NCBI GenBank assembly: GCA_010645155.1
Contig: CM021317.1
Coordinates: 12,591,336 to 12,655,335, forward strand
Source of the DNA: Tigriopus japonicus
Lineage: Eukaryota; Arthropoda; Copepoda; Harpacticoida; Harpacticidae
Length of the DNA: 64,000 nucleotides
Direction: 5' to 3'
This document shows, piece after piece, positions 38,401-49,400 of this stretch (position 1 is the first letter of the stretch; every line of letters starts with the position of its first letter). The translations under genes were made by a program, and so were the position numbers. The notes under the pieces were generated by a model, which was given only the letters and a program-made list of their open reading frames with translations, did not search any database and was not told where the DNA came from.

Positions 38401-39237
38401 GATGCCGTAACCGCTATCCGATTCTTTCGAATTGATCGAGCCCAAGAAGGGTTCCATTATCTAATTGATATCTGTGATGACTCCGTTGTCTACTTGGTTT
38501 TGAACGAAGGTGACGACTCTCAACTGACTGCTGAGGACCCAATAGTGATCGATTCGCCGATTGTCGCAGAAGCTCCCGTGAAACCCATTGGTCAAGAACA
38601 AGAGAATGAGATCGTGTCTAATCACTCCGAGTCCGAAAAACGGGACGTTTTCCTAGAGGTCAATTCCAATCTGCCCTGTCCACACAACGGTCAAGAATCC
38701 CCGCGAAACAACACACTGAGTCCCAAGACTCAAATGCCTAAATCGACCTCACCTGAGCCGAGTCCAACGATTCAGCAAGTCCTGGAAAAGACCACCGAGG
38801 GGATCCTCAAGGCCGCCAGACTAGGGGATCTGAAGATGTTACGAGAACTCCATCAGGAAGGATATTCCCTCCTCTCAATTGACGAGACCGGGAAAACCGC
38901 CCTTCATTATGGCGCTCGGTTTGGCAATAAGGAGGTGGTTAAGTATCTGATTGCTCAGGCACCCCCTTCCATATTAGACCTGGTGGACAATGAAAAGGGC
39001 CAAACTGCTCTTCACAAGGCAGCTAGCTACAAGCGGCGCACCATCTCTTGTATGTTGGTGGCAGCTGGCGCCAGTCTCCTTATCAAAGACAACGCTGAGC
39101 TGACCCCTCGGCAGTTGGCCGCTTTGGCAGAAGACAATGAGTTGGCCTCCTATTTGGAGAGCCAAGAAGAATTCCAAAGAGAAAAGGCGGAGGGTCTGGT
39201 TGAGGGCAACTCTGGAGACTTCGAGACGCCCGTGTAA
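32445..39237 (+). CDS. DGKZ: Diacylglycerol kinase, zeta/iota type (C1 - catalytic - ankyrin - PDZ ligand)
   Basis: Phosphorylates diacylglycerol to phosphatidic acid, damping DAG signalling at membranes; equally like DGKI, and insect rdgA is of this type. Exons 32445-32511, 34669-34893, 35179-35226, 35687-36061, 36366-36586, 37033-37231, 37301-37590, 37664-38032 and 38119-39237 join in phase into 970 residues (954 without the 48-nt exon). In order: acidic N-terminus; a divergent first C1 region (CVAC); a second C1 region ([30 protein letters not shown]); a basic Ser-rich stretch like the MARCKS/NLS segment; catalytic [17 protein letters not shown] (about 340) and LPLGTGNDL; accessory domain; ankyrin repeats (about 821-950); C-terminal ETPV, a class I PDZ ligand. 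The start is uncertain: this is the first in-frame ATG, and upstream exons are possible. Confidence 0.94.
34168..34267. mobile_element. Short element with GTGTTGCCA inverted ends
   Basis: A 100-bp segment in a kinase intron. It begins GTGTTGCCAAATTGG and ends CCAATATGGCAACAC, a 15-bp inverted repeat with one mismatch. A similar AGTGTTGCCATATT motif occurs near 19412. It may be a very small MITE; no clear target duplication. Confidence 0.4.
35179..35226 (+). other. Candidate 48-nt cassette exon in the first C1 region of the kinase
   Basis: Bounded by an acceptor (TTTGTAG) and a donor (GTAAGTC). It adds 16 codons' worth of sequence, including three cysteine codons, and completes a fourth Cys codon with the next exon. 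Its length is a multiple of three, and both inclusion and skipping keep the frame: the G left by the previous exon joins either AG here or GT of the next exon. The cysteines fall where DGK-zeta has Cys residues of its first zinc finger, so inclusion should make the functional form. Confidence 0.7.
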
Positions 39238-40578
39238 AGGTTGTATTGCTTTGAGTGCACCTACCCCAAGTGCTTCCGCAATATAGATTCGGAAATCCCA
39301 CCTGACCACCATGAAGAGGCTGCCTTTGAAAAGCAAACACCCTTGCCCCGTGATGTAACCGTGCTAAAATAGTAAAGTAGAACAGACAGACAGTAGTAGA
39401 CTAGTTCAACCGACCTCACTCTCACAACACCGATGCCTTCCTAGACCCCTCAACTGTACTGTGATCGATTCAATGGATGACGACTATGATGAAGATATGT
39501 AATACCTTTTTGACTATTACAACTTTGACTCCTAATCCTCTTTATCATTATACTGATCACCTCCACCACCATCGCCACCAAATCCAACCCTTCAACACGA
39601 GCACCCACCCACCCCACCAACCACAATGACATGTGAAGATTCACTCCAATACTCACCTCCTGTGACATCCTCCTCAAGACCTTACTTTTCACCAACTTTT
39701 CCTACTACTATTGCTATTTGACGACTATTATTGTGCTACTACATTCAACTCTATGTCCGAGAGTGATCCTCTGCGAGGCCCCATTTATAATCCACATTCA
39801 CCCTCCTAAACTAGTATTGTGATGATTTCTTACTCAAACCATCTCGCTATCCCTTGCTTCCTTGCGATCCAGCTTTTTTCCAAGTGACTCTTGTTCGATA
39901 AAGTACACACATAAATTCATTTTCATTATTATTATGATTATCATCGGACTCGCGATTTGAACCGGAAATCCCGAGTCCGGTGTGTCCACAGTAGGTGCGT
40001 TATAGAAGCACTATTAAACATGTATTGCATATTCTTGAATGTATTTGTATTCTTTCCCCCTTTCCACCCTCCTCTAAATTGCACATGGCATTCGATTGTT
40101 TCGAATATGCAAAGTATTTCCCTAGTAGGAAAACAAATAGCCCCAATGCTACTATGCAAGAAAATTCAGGACTTGTTACCCACTATCCCTGTTTTCATTC
40201 TTACGACTCCTTGTTCCTGTTCCTTGTCACTGCTTTCTTCAGAATTTTCCCTCAATCTGAGAAATTGTCTAATAACTGCACGGTGATCACGCAAATCACG
40301 TCAATTTCGATTCACTCAACATCCATATCTGCCTTGAAACCCTTTAAGCAACCAGAAATCCCGATCGGTCGTCCTGATCAAGGAGTGTTCACTGAAGGCC
40401 GGAAAAGGAGGTTACACCCTTAGAACTTGCGAATGTATAACCATATTCTTTCGGCATAATTGAGTAAACTCAAAGGATCATGATTCTCCACTAATTCAAA
40501 ACTGAAAACGTCGACTATGAATACCAATGTCATATTATCTAATAAACAAAGATCCCTCAGGTATCCTTCGAAAGTATA
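39238..40578 (+). other. 3' UTR of the kinase and intergenic DNA
   Basis: No gene. The first few hundred bases after the stop codon are CA- and CT-rich, typical of a 3' UTR. A canonical AATAAA appears only at about 40542, just before the mariner element; an earlier GATAAA lies near 39898. Which of these ends the transcript cannot be told from sequence. Confidence 0.45.
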
Positions 40579-41862
40579 CCGGGTAGTGAATAAGTCTTGA
40601 GACCATTTATATTTTACTTTCGTGAGAGTTTGAGTGCTTAGAAAATTTGTTTGCGCATAGCAAATGAATCGTCAGCATCTCAGCTTACAATTTTTCCGTG
40701 GTTTGTCAACAAAATAATTGAGTACTTCACAATGGAAGCCAAAAGAGCCATGATTGGTCATTTGGTCCGCGCCGGCAAAACCACCTCTGACATAATGAAG
40801 ACCCTTAATGTCAGCAAGGCCACAGTTTGCCGAGTCCGAAATCGGTTAGCAAATGGAGATGACCTTAGAGACAAACCCAGGAGTGGAAGACCGGCCAAAG
40901 TTATGCCCGCAGACGTCAAAAAGGCCTTTGAGATGACTCCAACCATGGCAATGTCCCACTACGCCAAGAAGAAGCACGTGCACAGGTCCACCATCAGCAA
41001 GGCTGTGAAAAAGGCTAAAGGAAAGTCACTCAGAAGAATAGAGATGCCTCTCCTGTCAAAACATCATCAAGAACTTCGTCTGGAGCGCTGTCGACGTCTG
41101 CTGAACAGTTTGAAGCACTCAGGAAATCGGGTGGTTTTCTTCTCAGACGAGAAGACATTCACTGTGGATCCTGTGTTCAACAAGCAAAATGACAGGGTCG
41201 TCTGCTTTGGAAACACCGACACGAGGTTCAGATGGGTCTCCACAACCAAGCATCCAGCTTCAGTGATGATGTTGGGGGTCATTGCATCAACCGGAGAGAA
41301 AATGCCTCCAGTTTGGTTCCCTACTGGATACCGTTTAACAGCAGCCGACTACTCGATAGTCTTGAAGGAAAATGTGTTCCCATAGATCACCAAGACTATG
41401 AAGAAGTCAAAAAAGGCCACCTATGTCTTCCAGCAGGACGGGGCACCTGCCCACACTGCAAAAATCGTTCAGGAGTGGATGAGCGCCAACATGAACGTCT
41501 GGCCAAAGGATTTCTGGCCTCCTCAGAGCCCAGATTTAAATCCTTTAGACTATTCAGTCTGGTGGCAAGTGGAGAAGAATGCCTGTAAGAACCACCACCC
41601 AAATATTGATGCCCTCAAGGACTCGGTCAACAAGGAATGGAGGAGGATGCACAAGGACTACATCATGAAGGTTTGCCAAGGCTTTAGGACCCGGTTGGAG
41701 GACGTCATTAAGGCCAATGGAGCCCAAATTCATAAATAATCAAAGTTATTGTAGATTGATATCAATCTGAAATAAAAATAACATGTCCGACTTCAACGTC
41801 ATCAATCAAGTGTACCACTTTGCTGAGCGAAAGAGAGGTCTCAAGACTTTTTCACTACTCGG
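40579..41862 (+). mobile_element. Tc1/mariner element, 1284 bp, TA target duplication
   Basis: Flanked by TA on both sides (40577-40578 and 41863-41864). The left end reads CCGGGTAGTGAATAAGTC and the right end, reversed, CCGAGTAGTGAAAAAGTC; the inverted repeat is about 26 bp with two mismatches. It encloses one transposase frame of the expected size. The near-identical ends and single coding defect point to recent activity. Confidence 0.93.
40732..41739 (+). pseudogene. Tc1/mariner transposase with one premature stop
   Basis: Cut-and-paste transposase, 335 codons from ATG to TAA. N-terminal helix-turn-helix (TSDIMKTLNVSKATVCRVRNRL) followed by a GRP-type motif (KPRSGRPAK). The acidic catalytic residues are visible: Asp in VVFFSDEKT, Asp in VFQQDGAPAH, and Asp in SPDLNPLD. 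The last two are separated by 36 residues, unlike classic DD34D mariner or DD34E Tc1. Codon 218 (41383-41385) is TAG; the frame reads on normally on both sides, so one nonsense mutation is the only visible lesion. This copy is probably inactive unless the stop is read through. Confidence 0.9.
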
Positions 41863-41864
41863 TA

Positions 41865-43560
41865 TGCGAACACTCCTTTTTTCAACCAATCAAGGTTTTT
41901 TTATCCAATGAAGCACTTTGAAAGAAACCAACTTTTTTGGACAATGAACCATCACAGCTCAATTTCTTTCGAAGTTTCCAAAGCTCAGTAAGGTTGGTGA
42001 AAATTTACCTATAATCCTCTAAATGTATTTTAATATACGTTTTATTGCCGTAAATGAACATCAGGTTCGTTACAAAAGTCAAGCCTCTAAAGGTGTGCGT
42101 TGCCATCTAATGATGATGCAAGATTGAAAACAAACACGAGAACAATATGTACAGATTTAGATTACTTCTAAAATGTAATTAACTACAATTATAATACATT
42201 GGTCTCAAAAGTAATTAAATGCAATTACAATTCCTTTATTTTCAAATGTAATTAATGACAATTACTTTCCAAAAGTAATTCAATTACTTTATTTTTTCAA
42301 AACAAGCTTCAACTCCTTTCTTTTCAAGTGCAAAATGTGCCAAGAACATAAAAACCTGTGAGCTTATTATGAATCAATTTACACACCAAAAGGTATTGGA
42401 AGGTCAAGGAAAAATCTGCCAAATTTCTAATGCCAGAACTGTTTATGTAGGTGAAAATGTAATTGTAATTTGTCATTGAAAAATGTCAATTACATGGGCT
42501 TAAATGTAATTAATTACAAAACAATTACTTTGATCTCAAATGTAATTGATTACAATTACAATTACGTAATTATAATTTCAATTACATCATATGTCTGAAA
42601 ATGCAGAAAGTTATTTCTTGTTAGCAAAGGATAAAAAAAAGATTGAAATTCATGCTCTAAATCTAAGTCATTCCGTCCACAGTGAAGAAACATCTTTTGG
42701 TTTTGAGTTGGTCTTATGTACCGGGTGATTCAAAAGAAAAGGAATAAAAAACCATGTCAGTTATTCGGATGAAGTTATTCTCCCAAAAGTGGACAAAGCT
42801 CAAAAAGACGAGGCAGATAATTTTTTTAGTATAAATTTGTTGCTATTTCCTTTACGTCCCACTAGTTTTGATATTACAATAATTTCGGTAGGGAGGAAAA
42901 GTCTGAGCTCTGTTTTCAAAAATGATCTTTGACGGGAAAAATCGTCGCCACCTTAATGATGAAGTAAGGGGAAATTGTTTTTTTTTTCTGACACTTCAAG
43001 TCTTTTGTTATAAATGAGAGGTTCATATTTGGTTTCAATCACAAGCTATAGATGGTATCGTTAGTTTTCCCGGTTTTTTCCTGAAACACCGGTATTTCAT
43101 TCATTTGTAGCATTGTTTTTAATCTCAAACTCAGGCGTTGGCGGTACAAAACATTCCCATCAGTGGTTGAAATTCCACACAAAACAATCCATGGGCGCTT
43201 TAGTTGGCAAAAAAAGAATATGTGGGAAGACGTTAAAATTTGACAAGTAATTTCCTTTTAATAGCTATCCCAAGTGCATTATGAGTTGCACAATAATTTG
43301 GGCTCGCACGCCCAACAAATGGACCATTTTTAAACCTATTTTAATATGTTACATGTTCCTTTTGATAATTTTCAATTGTTTATGTAACGATATTTTAGAA
43401 AAATGTCGTCCTCTAACTGACTTGTTTGGAGTTCCCAATTACTTAATTCTATCAATTACTCCCACTTTACTGTATTGACCTGATCACAACGGATTTTCCG
43501 ACCATGTATCTATGTCAAGTAGAACTATCATGTTTTCTTATGTTACGTGATATATATGAT
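41865..43560. other. Intergenic stretch between the mariner element and the yellow-family gene
   Basis: No gene. The middle (about 42150-42600) is a dispersed AATTAC-rich repeat; the rest is AT-rich. The final 100 bp may hold the 3' UTR of the minus-strand yellow-family gene. Confidence 0.55.
42150..42600. repeat. Dispersed repeat with AATTAC-rich arms (copy B)
   Basis: A protein-like core of about 150 bp (one frame contains KCKMCQEHKN) lies between arms made of short TAATTAC/TTACAATT units. The same organisation and much of the sequence occur inverted at 19800-20110. The core vaguely recalls a BED-type zinc finger (Cys-x2-Cys), but stops interrupt it. Probably a degraded non-autonomous transposon. 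Confidence 0.6.
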
Positions 43561-46500
43561 TTATATTAGATTCTTTTTAAAGCTCTCGTTTGCAACATAA
43601 TAAGACACCACGAAGATCAGAGCAAAGTTTGTGACCACTCGATCAGATTGAGAGATGTATTCGCAAACGTAGCTCATTGGCTTCACATTGTTTGCTCGGG
43701 GAAGTCGATAGCGGAAGATCTTGAAATTGGACTCATTGGGACTTAACTCAAACCACGTGAATTGGTGAAATCTGCAAGAGAAACAGTTTGTTTGCTTTAG
43801 TATTAAGTGAACGGATGGGCTTTCAAGTCGCCAAAGTCAAGAAGTGATCTGTCTCGAAGTCGAAACAGTTTTTGTCGGACAGGACCATTTGAATATATAA
43901 ACAAAAAGACACGCTCGGGTGCAAATCGTCCTGAAAGGCAAGATTCTTTCAAACGAAGCTCCATTTGCCATCCTACGTAAATTGCACATCTCTGACTACA
44001 TCCAGAGATTTTCGTCAAAGATTGGGTGGCAACAACAATCCTTTGGGTTTTGGTGGCATCAGAAAGAGTTGAAGAAAATGACAGTCCAGTTAGGGTGATG
44101 GCCTTCCCGTTGCCAAAGGAAGAGTGAGTTTGCTTGTATGGCGAATAAAAGTGTCTTCCCACACAATCCTCTTGCTCTTTGTTGAATAGACCATTCATTG
44201 GCTCGGCATAAAAACGGATTCAAATGCTATCTGTCACGGAAACAACTAAGTTTGAAGAAATAGAAATAGTGCAATTTCTTTTTTATTTTGCAATTTGACT
44301 TTATTTTGCCTTCTCTTAGACACTTCAAATTTTGTTAGACATGAGGGTTTAGTTTTTGGTTTGAAAATTGCGATTTTCAATTAGTATAAGTTGATTCTAG
44401 CTTAAACAAATGAGAACTAGAATGCACATGTTAGGTAAAAAATGTTCTTGCTTTCAGCTGGGTATTGACAATCCAGCTGCAAAACAACGCCTCATTTAAA
44501 ATAAATAAATACATAACCATCTCTCAAAAAGGTTCTTTTCTTTTGTTTTGGCACTATCCTAAGCATTTCTCATGGACACAACCTTAGCCATAATGAGAAG
44601 CGAGGAGCTTGTTTTCGGAAAGCTTCCCGCGTAGATCAATACATAAATTGCAAAATAATGTCCTACTCTTTCTCCCAATTATGCCAAAAAGAGTCAAGCA
44701 TTCTGAACTTTTTCTCAACTTTACCTGTTGGACACGATCCAAAGACTCCCATCATTCACAGAAAGTGAATTCACCCATTCCAACTCGTGAATATTGATCA
44801 ACAATTTCTCTCGCTTGTGATAAAATGGCGTTTGGGATGTGTTCCATTGCATAACGGTTCCAAATTCTAAGAGGCTATAGTATAAAACCCCTTGATCATC
44901 GGAAGTTATCCCATCGGTGGCAGCCTTTCTCTTTCCAATTTTCGTCACATGGTCAGCAACTTGACTATTTGGCATAACTGCGTTCCGAAGATGGGCAACA
45001 CTGATCGAGAACAGCTCTTTTTCCAACGTACCAAAGAATAATCTTGTTTCCTTGGGCTGCAATAACAATTATTTCAAGAAATATTTGACGGGTCGACAAG
45101 GATCATCAAAGGTACCGTTCAAGGAAAAAAAACGAGCTAGACTAAGGACTCGTCTTGGTTGAAAACATTGGTTCTAATGTGCAAGGCCAAAAGACCCATC
45201 ATTCATCATAACCTTTCAACCAACATGATTCCTCGGTGTACTGTACTTAGAGAGGTGTACTTTCCTTACTCACACAACGATGAAACAGGTTGAACCCAAG
45301 AACCACAGTACAATGGAACCGACGTCTTGGGACCAAAATGGCACATGCGCGTACTCTTTTATTATAGCGCTCTACTCAAGCCTATTTTATTTTTAACTAG
45401 TCCATCAGTTCGGATCAAAGAGCTTAATTTTGCGTTAAAAGGGCAACTGCTTACATTTGGGGCATTGTTTTTTCTAAATGGCAATGAGACATACAGGGTT
45501 AGGCAGAATTAGTGAAACATGAATATTGTGAAATAACTCTTTACCAACAAGGTCAATAGGAAATGATTGTTCTAAGAAGTTGGTTTGCATTTCGGCATAC
45601 TAATACATAATGGAATATTATTTGTCATGAACCCCTCTGAGCCAAACCACCGCCCTGAACGTCTTGATATCAATGTTACAACTTGCACGCACCTATTCCT
45701 CCTCTTGGTTATCATCCCATGCTGCTTCAACTATAACCGAAAGTGGTCCTTGTTACCCTTCTTGGCCTTTTCAAGATCTAACCACTAGTAATCGGGACAA
45801 ATTTTAGTCTTCAGCCATCTTGTTCATGGATCAAGCCGGATTTCAAGTAATCTTAAAGGTAGTGGTCTTGACCAACGTGGGAGTCCTCAACCTCTTTTTG
45901 CCACCTTGTCCAGGGTTCCATGACAATATTCCTGCACCCTGTTATGTTTTTAACCTTTCATTTGGAATTGTNNNNNNNNNNNNNNNNNNNNNNNNNNNNN
46001 NNNNNNNNNNNNNNNNNNNNNNNNNNNNNNNNNATTTGTCATGTACCCCTCTGAGCCAAACTACCGCCCTGAACGTCTTGATATCAATGTTACAACTTGC
46101 ACGCACCTATTCCTCCTCTTGGTTATCATCCCATGCTTCTTCAACTATAACCGAAAGTGGTCCTTGTTACCCTTCTTGGCCTTTTCAAGATCTAACCACT
46201 AGTAATCGGGACAAATTTTAGTCTTTAGCCATCTTGTTCATGGATCAAGCCAGATTTCATGTAATCTTAAAGTAGTGGTCTTGACCGACGTGGGAGTCCT
46301 CAACCTCTTTTTGCCACCTTGTCCAGGGTTCCATGACAATATTCCTGCACCCTGTTATGTTTTTAACCTTTCATTTGGAATTGTGGCTCACACCAAGGGC
46401 CTTAATCATGATCTTGAATCTAATGTTTCACTAATTCTGCCTAACGCTGTACATGAAGCTCTTCGGCACGGTAAAGTTCTTGCTCCGAGATTTGCACAAA

Positions 46501-49400
46501 GCTGAGACAACTCGAGTAATCTGTTTTCCTATTATATTTGCCGTAAAATATCGAATTCTCATCTCAATGGCCTTTTATTCTTGCTCAAATCCAATCGTAT
46601 GAGATGTCTGCCAAAGAACTCTGTAGTCTTCCGTTCTATGGAGTAACTCAAACATATTTTGCCTCACAAAAAAAAAGAATAAAGCGCGAAAAAGATGCGG
46701 TAGATAACAATTCTTAAAATATGTACAGGGTCAGCGGTCCAAGTGTAGATTATGGCATTTTTAGTACATTACCAGCGTCTGTTTCAGATCTATTTGAGGC
46801 TCATAGACTTATTTACTTGGTAAAACCTTAAATAAGAGACATGCTGGGATACCAAAGAGTCCATTCCAACCCAAAATTCTGCCTTCCTCTCCTTGAGGGA
46901 CAAATGCAAGGCATTTTGGCACCTGTCCCAATTACTTCATCGATGGCAAGACCTCATCCATGCCCAAGGGTTTCAATAGGAATATGTATAACACAACTTC
47001 TATTCCTTAATACATTGGTATCATTAGACTGTAAATTTGAAAAAAATCCATCAAAAACTACAAAACTTATAATGGTCCTAAGGGGTCTAGCTAGACCTGG
47101 GCTGCCGACCCTGTAGTTTGTTTTTGTTCGACCCAGTTCTCCGGAGTTTGATAATAGCCAAATTTGCGAGGACGAAAACAGTTTGAGTCAGGAATGCTCT
47201 ACTTTCAAAATTGATCACTCCAGAGAAAAATTGTCGTTGCTTTGATAAAATGACCGGAAAATGCCTTTTCCAACTTTTCAGTCTGAGTCTTTCAAATTTA
47301 ATGTAGTTACGACAATATTTATGTCAAGCTTTAGTTGAGAGTTATTGATGCGAAATTTAGGTGTCTTATTTCTTTAGGAACACCCTGTAGAATTGATGGA
47401 CTTTTTTCAGCCTCTCCTCTTCTCTATTAATTCAATCACATCGGAAGTCTCGCTCAAAATGGAACACTAAATGACCTCCATGTCGCATTTTGGCTTCCTC
47501 TCCACAAATCAAGTCACTCTTGGTCAAACTAGGGACCCTAATATAGAGACTGGCCAGCAAAATAATGCATGCCTGACTCACGCGGATCATCAACATGTGG
47601 AAAGCAAAAATTCATGGTTATAGGAAGCATTTTCTTCACAGAAACACATCTAAACTACTGAACTTATTTGGCTAAATAGCGCAGTTTGGTTGGTAGAAAT
47701 CCTCAAGCTTGCTGCAAATGTATTTTTTGCCTGTTGTGTAAAGAGTTCATCTTAATTAGTGTGGATTTTAAACACGTAGCAATTAATGTCTCACAATCAG
47801 GTGACCAACAACTCAATCTACAAAAAAGAACTATTGGTTTGTTATCGAATTTCCGTTAGAAACTGAAAACCAGCTGAATGCTCAACTCAATGCTCTTTAT
47901 GCTCATGCGTGAACCTAAGGCATCGTACGTTAGCCTAGAGCACCATAATAACAGAGTTCAGTCATAAAGTACGCCATCTAGTGGATTTCATGCGGCAACA
48001 GCTCGCAGTTCCCATCATATACATATTTTTGAAGATTGCAACGGTCATTCATCAGTTTTGGACAAACTAAAGTGCCTTAAATGTTAATGGCGGAACTCCA
48101 AATAGAACTTTAAGCGTTTTCCTGATGAATTTTACCATAGATCATGCCTTAATTACTTTTTCAGTAGTCAGATTTCCATGCCAATTTAAAAGGATTTTAC
48201 CAATAATTTCAACCAAAAACCTCCACAGGTCCATTAACAATACTCAGTCAACATTTGAGGCACATTAGTTTGTCCAAAACTGATGGTTGACCGTTACAAT
48301 CTTCAAAAATATGAGCATCATGGGAACTGCGAGCTGTTTCCGCATGAAATCCACTAGATGGCCCACTTTATGACCGTACTCTGTTATTATAGTGCTTTAC
48401 GTTAGCCTACGACTGTCAGTATCTTTCTTCGGGCATCTAGGTCAAACCAGATTAGTGCTGAAACCAACTCACCGATTCAGCTTTCGACTCCAAGGCAATG
48501 CCTGTTGTTCCAAACCTCATATTGACGTTTTGGTCTTGGAACTTCAAGGTCACGTGAGTGGGCTTCATAGCTGGCACCAAGACCGTCCATGATGATCTGC
48601 TCTGTGCGTCAAAAACCACCAAGTGGCCAGAGTGGATCTCTGACAAATAGACAAACAGACCATGAAGGATGTCATTCGGGTGGTAATCTAATCCATCAAT
48701 ATCCTCCGACCTCTTGGAGTAATCTAGCACCATGTGCATGAGGACGCTATTCCTCTTCGTGGGTACCACAGATTCAGGAAACTCGTAACTGAATATCTCA
48801 GCGTTTCCAGCTTCAAGGTCAAACACCAACAACTTGGCCGGGCATTTGCGACGTGGCCGGGTAAAAATAGCCACAGAACCTGAGTCCGCTACCCATAAAT
48901 GTCCTTTGGGAGTAACCTCTAACGCTACCACATTTTGAAGACCCGAGCAAAGGTCGATTTCATTCTTGAAAATGGTTGGAAATGGCTCCAGGTTCGGCGA
49001 GGAGCCAACTAGAAAATGAATCGGCAATCTTTACTTAAAAAGATGCACACTTTGTTTGCTTATTTGCATGACTGAACAAGGCAGACGTGAATAAGAAAGT
49101 AATGGACAAATAAAATAATGCATTTTGCCACTTACGCGGGTGGGTGCCCAAGTCGATGGAATTTAAAGTGGATGGCACCCCGTCCTTCCATCGAGGCACA
49201 GCTAGATAAAGCTTATCTTTATACTGCCTGACATCGCCCAATGCATTTTTGGAAGGCTCATAGGAGTTTTTGCCATCAAGGCCTTCAAGGCCTTGAAGGT
49301 CATAAGTCAACTTTGTCCACTCAAACACTGTCTCGATTGGAATTTCCCCTACACTCAGACAGAAAAGGCACACAAAGCAATAAATGGATGAAGGCAACAT
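43561..49400 (-). CDS. Yellow / major royal jelly protein family, secreted (4 exons)
   Basis: Exons 49400-49136, 49008-48473, 45056-44725 and 43771-43561 join in phase into 447 residues. Residues 1-18 are a signal peptide (MLPSSIYCFVCLFCLSVG). The family pattern follows: VFEWTKLTYD; the YKDKLYLAVPRWKDGVPSTLN block; LQNVVALEVTPKGHLWVADSG; CPAKLLVFDLE; DGLDYHPND; FGTTGIAL; GVLYYSLLEFGTVMQWN; and LWIVSNRFHQF. Insect yellow proteins act in cuticle pigmentation (dopachrome conversion) or as secreted ligand-binding proteins; which applies here cannot be told. The C-terminus has a hydrophobic run (VVTNFALIFVVSYYVA) that is unusual for a soluble family member. The 3.4-kb second intron carries two transposon-like elements and an assembly gap. 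Confidence 0.92.
45284..45375 (+). repeat. About 92-bp dispersed repeat, inverted partner of 63349-63440
   Basis: The segment from AACAGGTTGAACCCAAGAAC to TTATTATAGCGCTCTA is about 95 percent identical to the reverse complement of 63349-63440. Its end, read on the other strand as TAGAGCGCTATAATAAAAGAG, resembles the termini of the fold-back element at 47938-48397. Confidence 0.8.
45620..46384 (+). repeat. Two near-identical 351-bp copies on either side of the N gap
   Basis: 45620-45971 and 46034-46384 differ at about eight positions (about 98 percent identity). The first copy stops exactly at the N run and the second begins exactly after it. This is the pattern of two contig ends that overlap but were not merged, for example two alleles, and is better explained that way than as a tandem repeat in the genome. 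Confidence 0.8.
45972..46033. other. Assembly gap
   Basis: A run of 62 N. It falls in an intron, so no exon of the yellow-family gene is lost. The flanking duplication suggests that the true gap length may be zero or negative. Confidence 0.99.
47938..48397. mobile_element. Fold-back element with 12-bp target duplication
   Basis: Inverted arms of about 140-150 bp (47938-48085 and 48250-48397) surround a 165-bp centre. The ends read GAGCACCATAATAACAGAG and, reversed, AAGCACTATAATAACAGAG. The element is flanked by the identical 12-mer TACGTTAGCCTA (47926-47937 and 48398-48409). It lies in the second intron of the yellow-family gene, just downstream of exon 2. No coding capacity. Confidence 0.85.

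Larger units (their letters stand above)
45494..46449. mobile_element. TIR element of mariner/pogo type with TA duplication, containing an assembly gap
   Basis: Flanked by TA (45492-45493 and 46450-46451). The left end reads CAGGGTTAGGCAGAATTAG and the reverse complement of the right end CAGCGTTAGGCAGAATTAG, continuing TGAAACAT on both sides. TA duplication and about 27-bp ends fit the Tc1/mariner/pogo group. On the minus strand a broken frame reads VVEAAWDD and TFRAVVWLRG, possibly a transposase relic. It lies in the second intron of the yellow-family gene. Its present length is inflated by the duplicated segment around the N run. Confidence 0.75.

Noticed and set aside
38974..39336. 120-codon minus-strand frame
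   Set aside because: Antisense shadow of the ankyrin-repeat exon of the kinase.
43803..44198. 131-codon minus-strand frame inside the yellow-family locus
   Set aside because: It lies between the third and fourth coding exons and has no yellow-family similarity. Exons at 44725 and 43771 join in phase without it.
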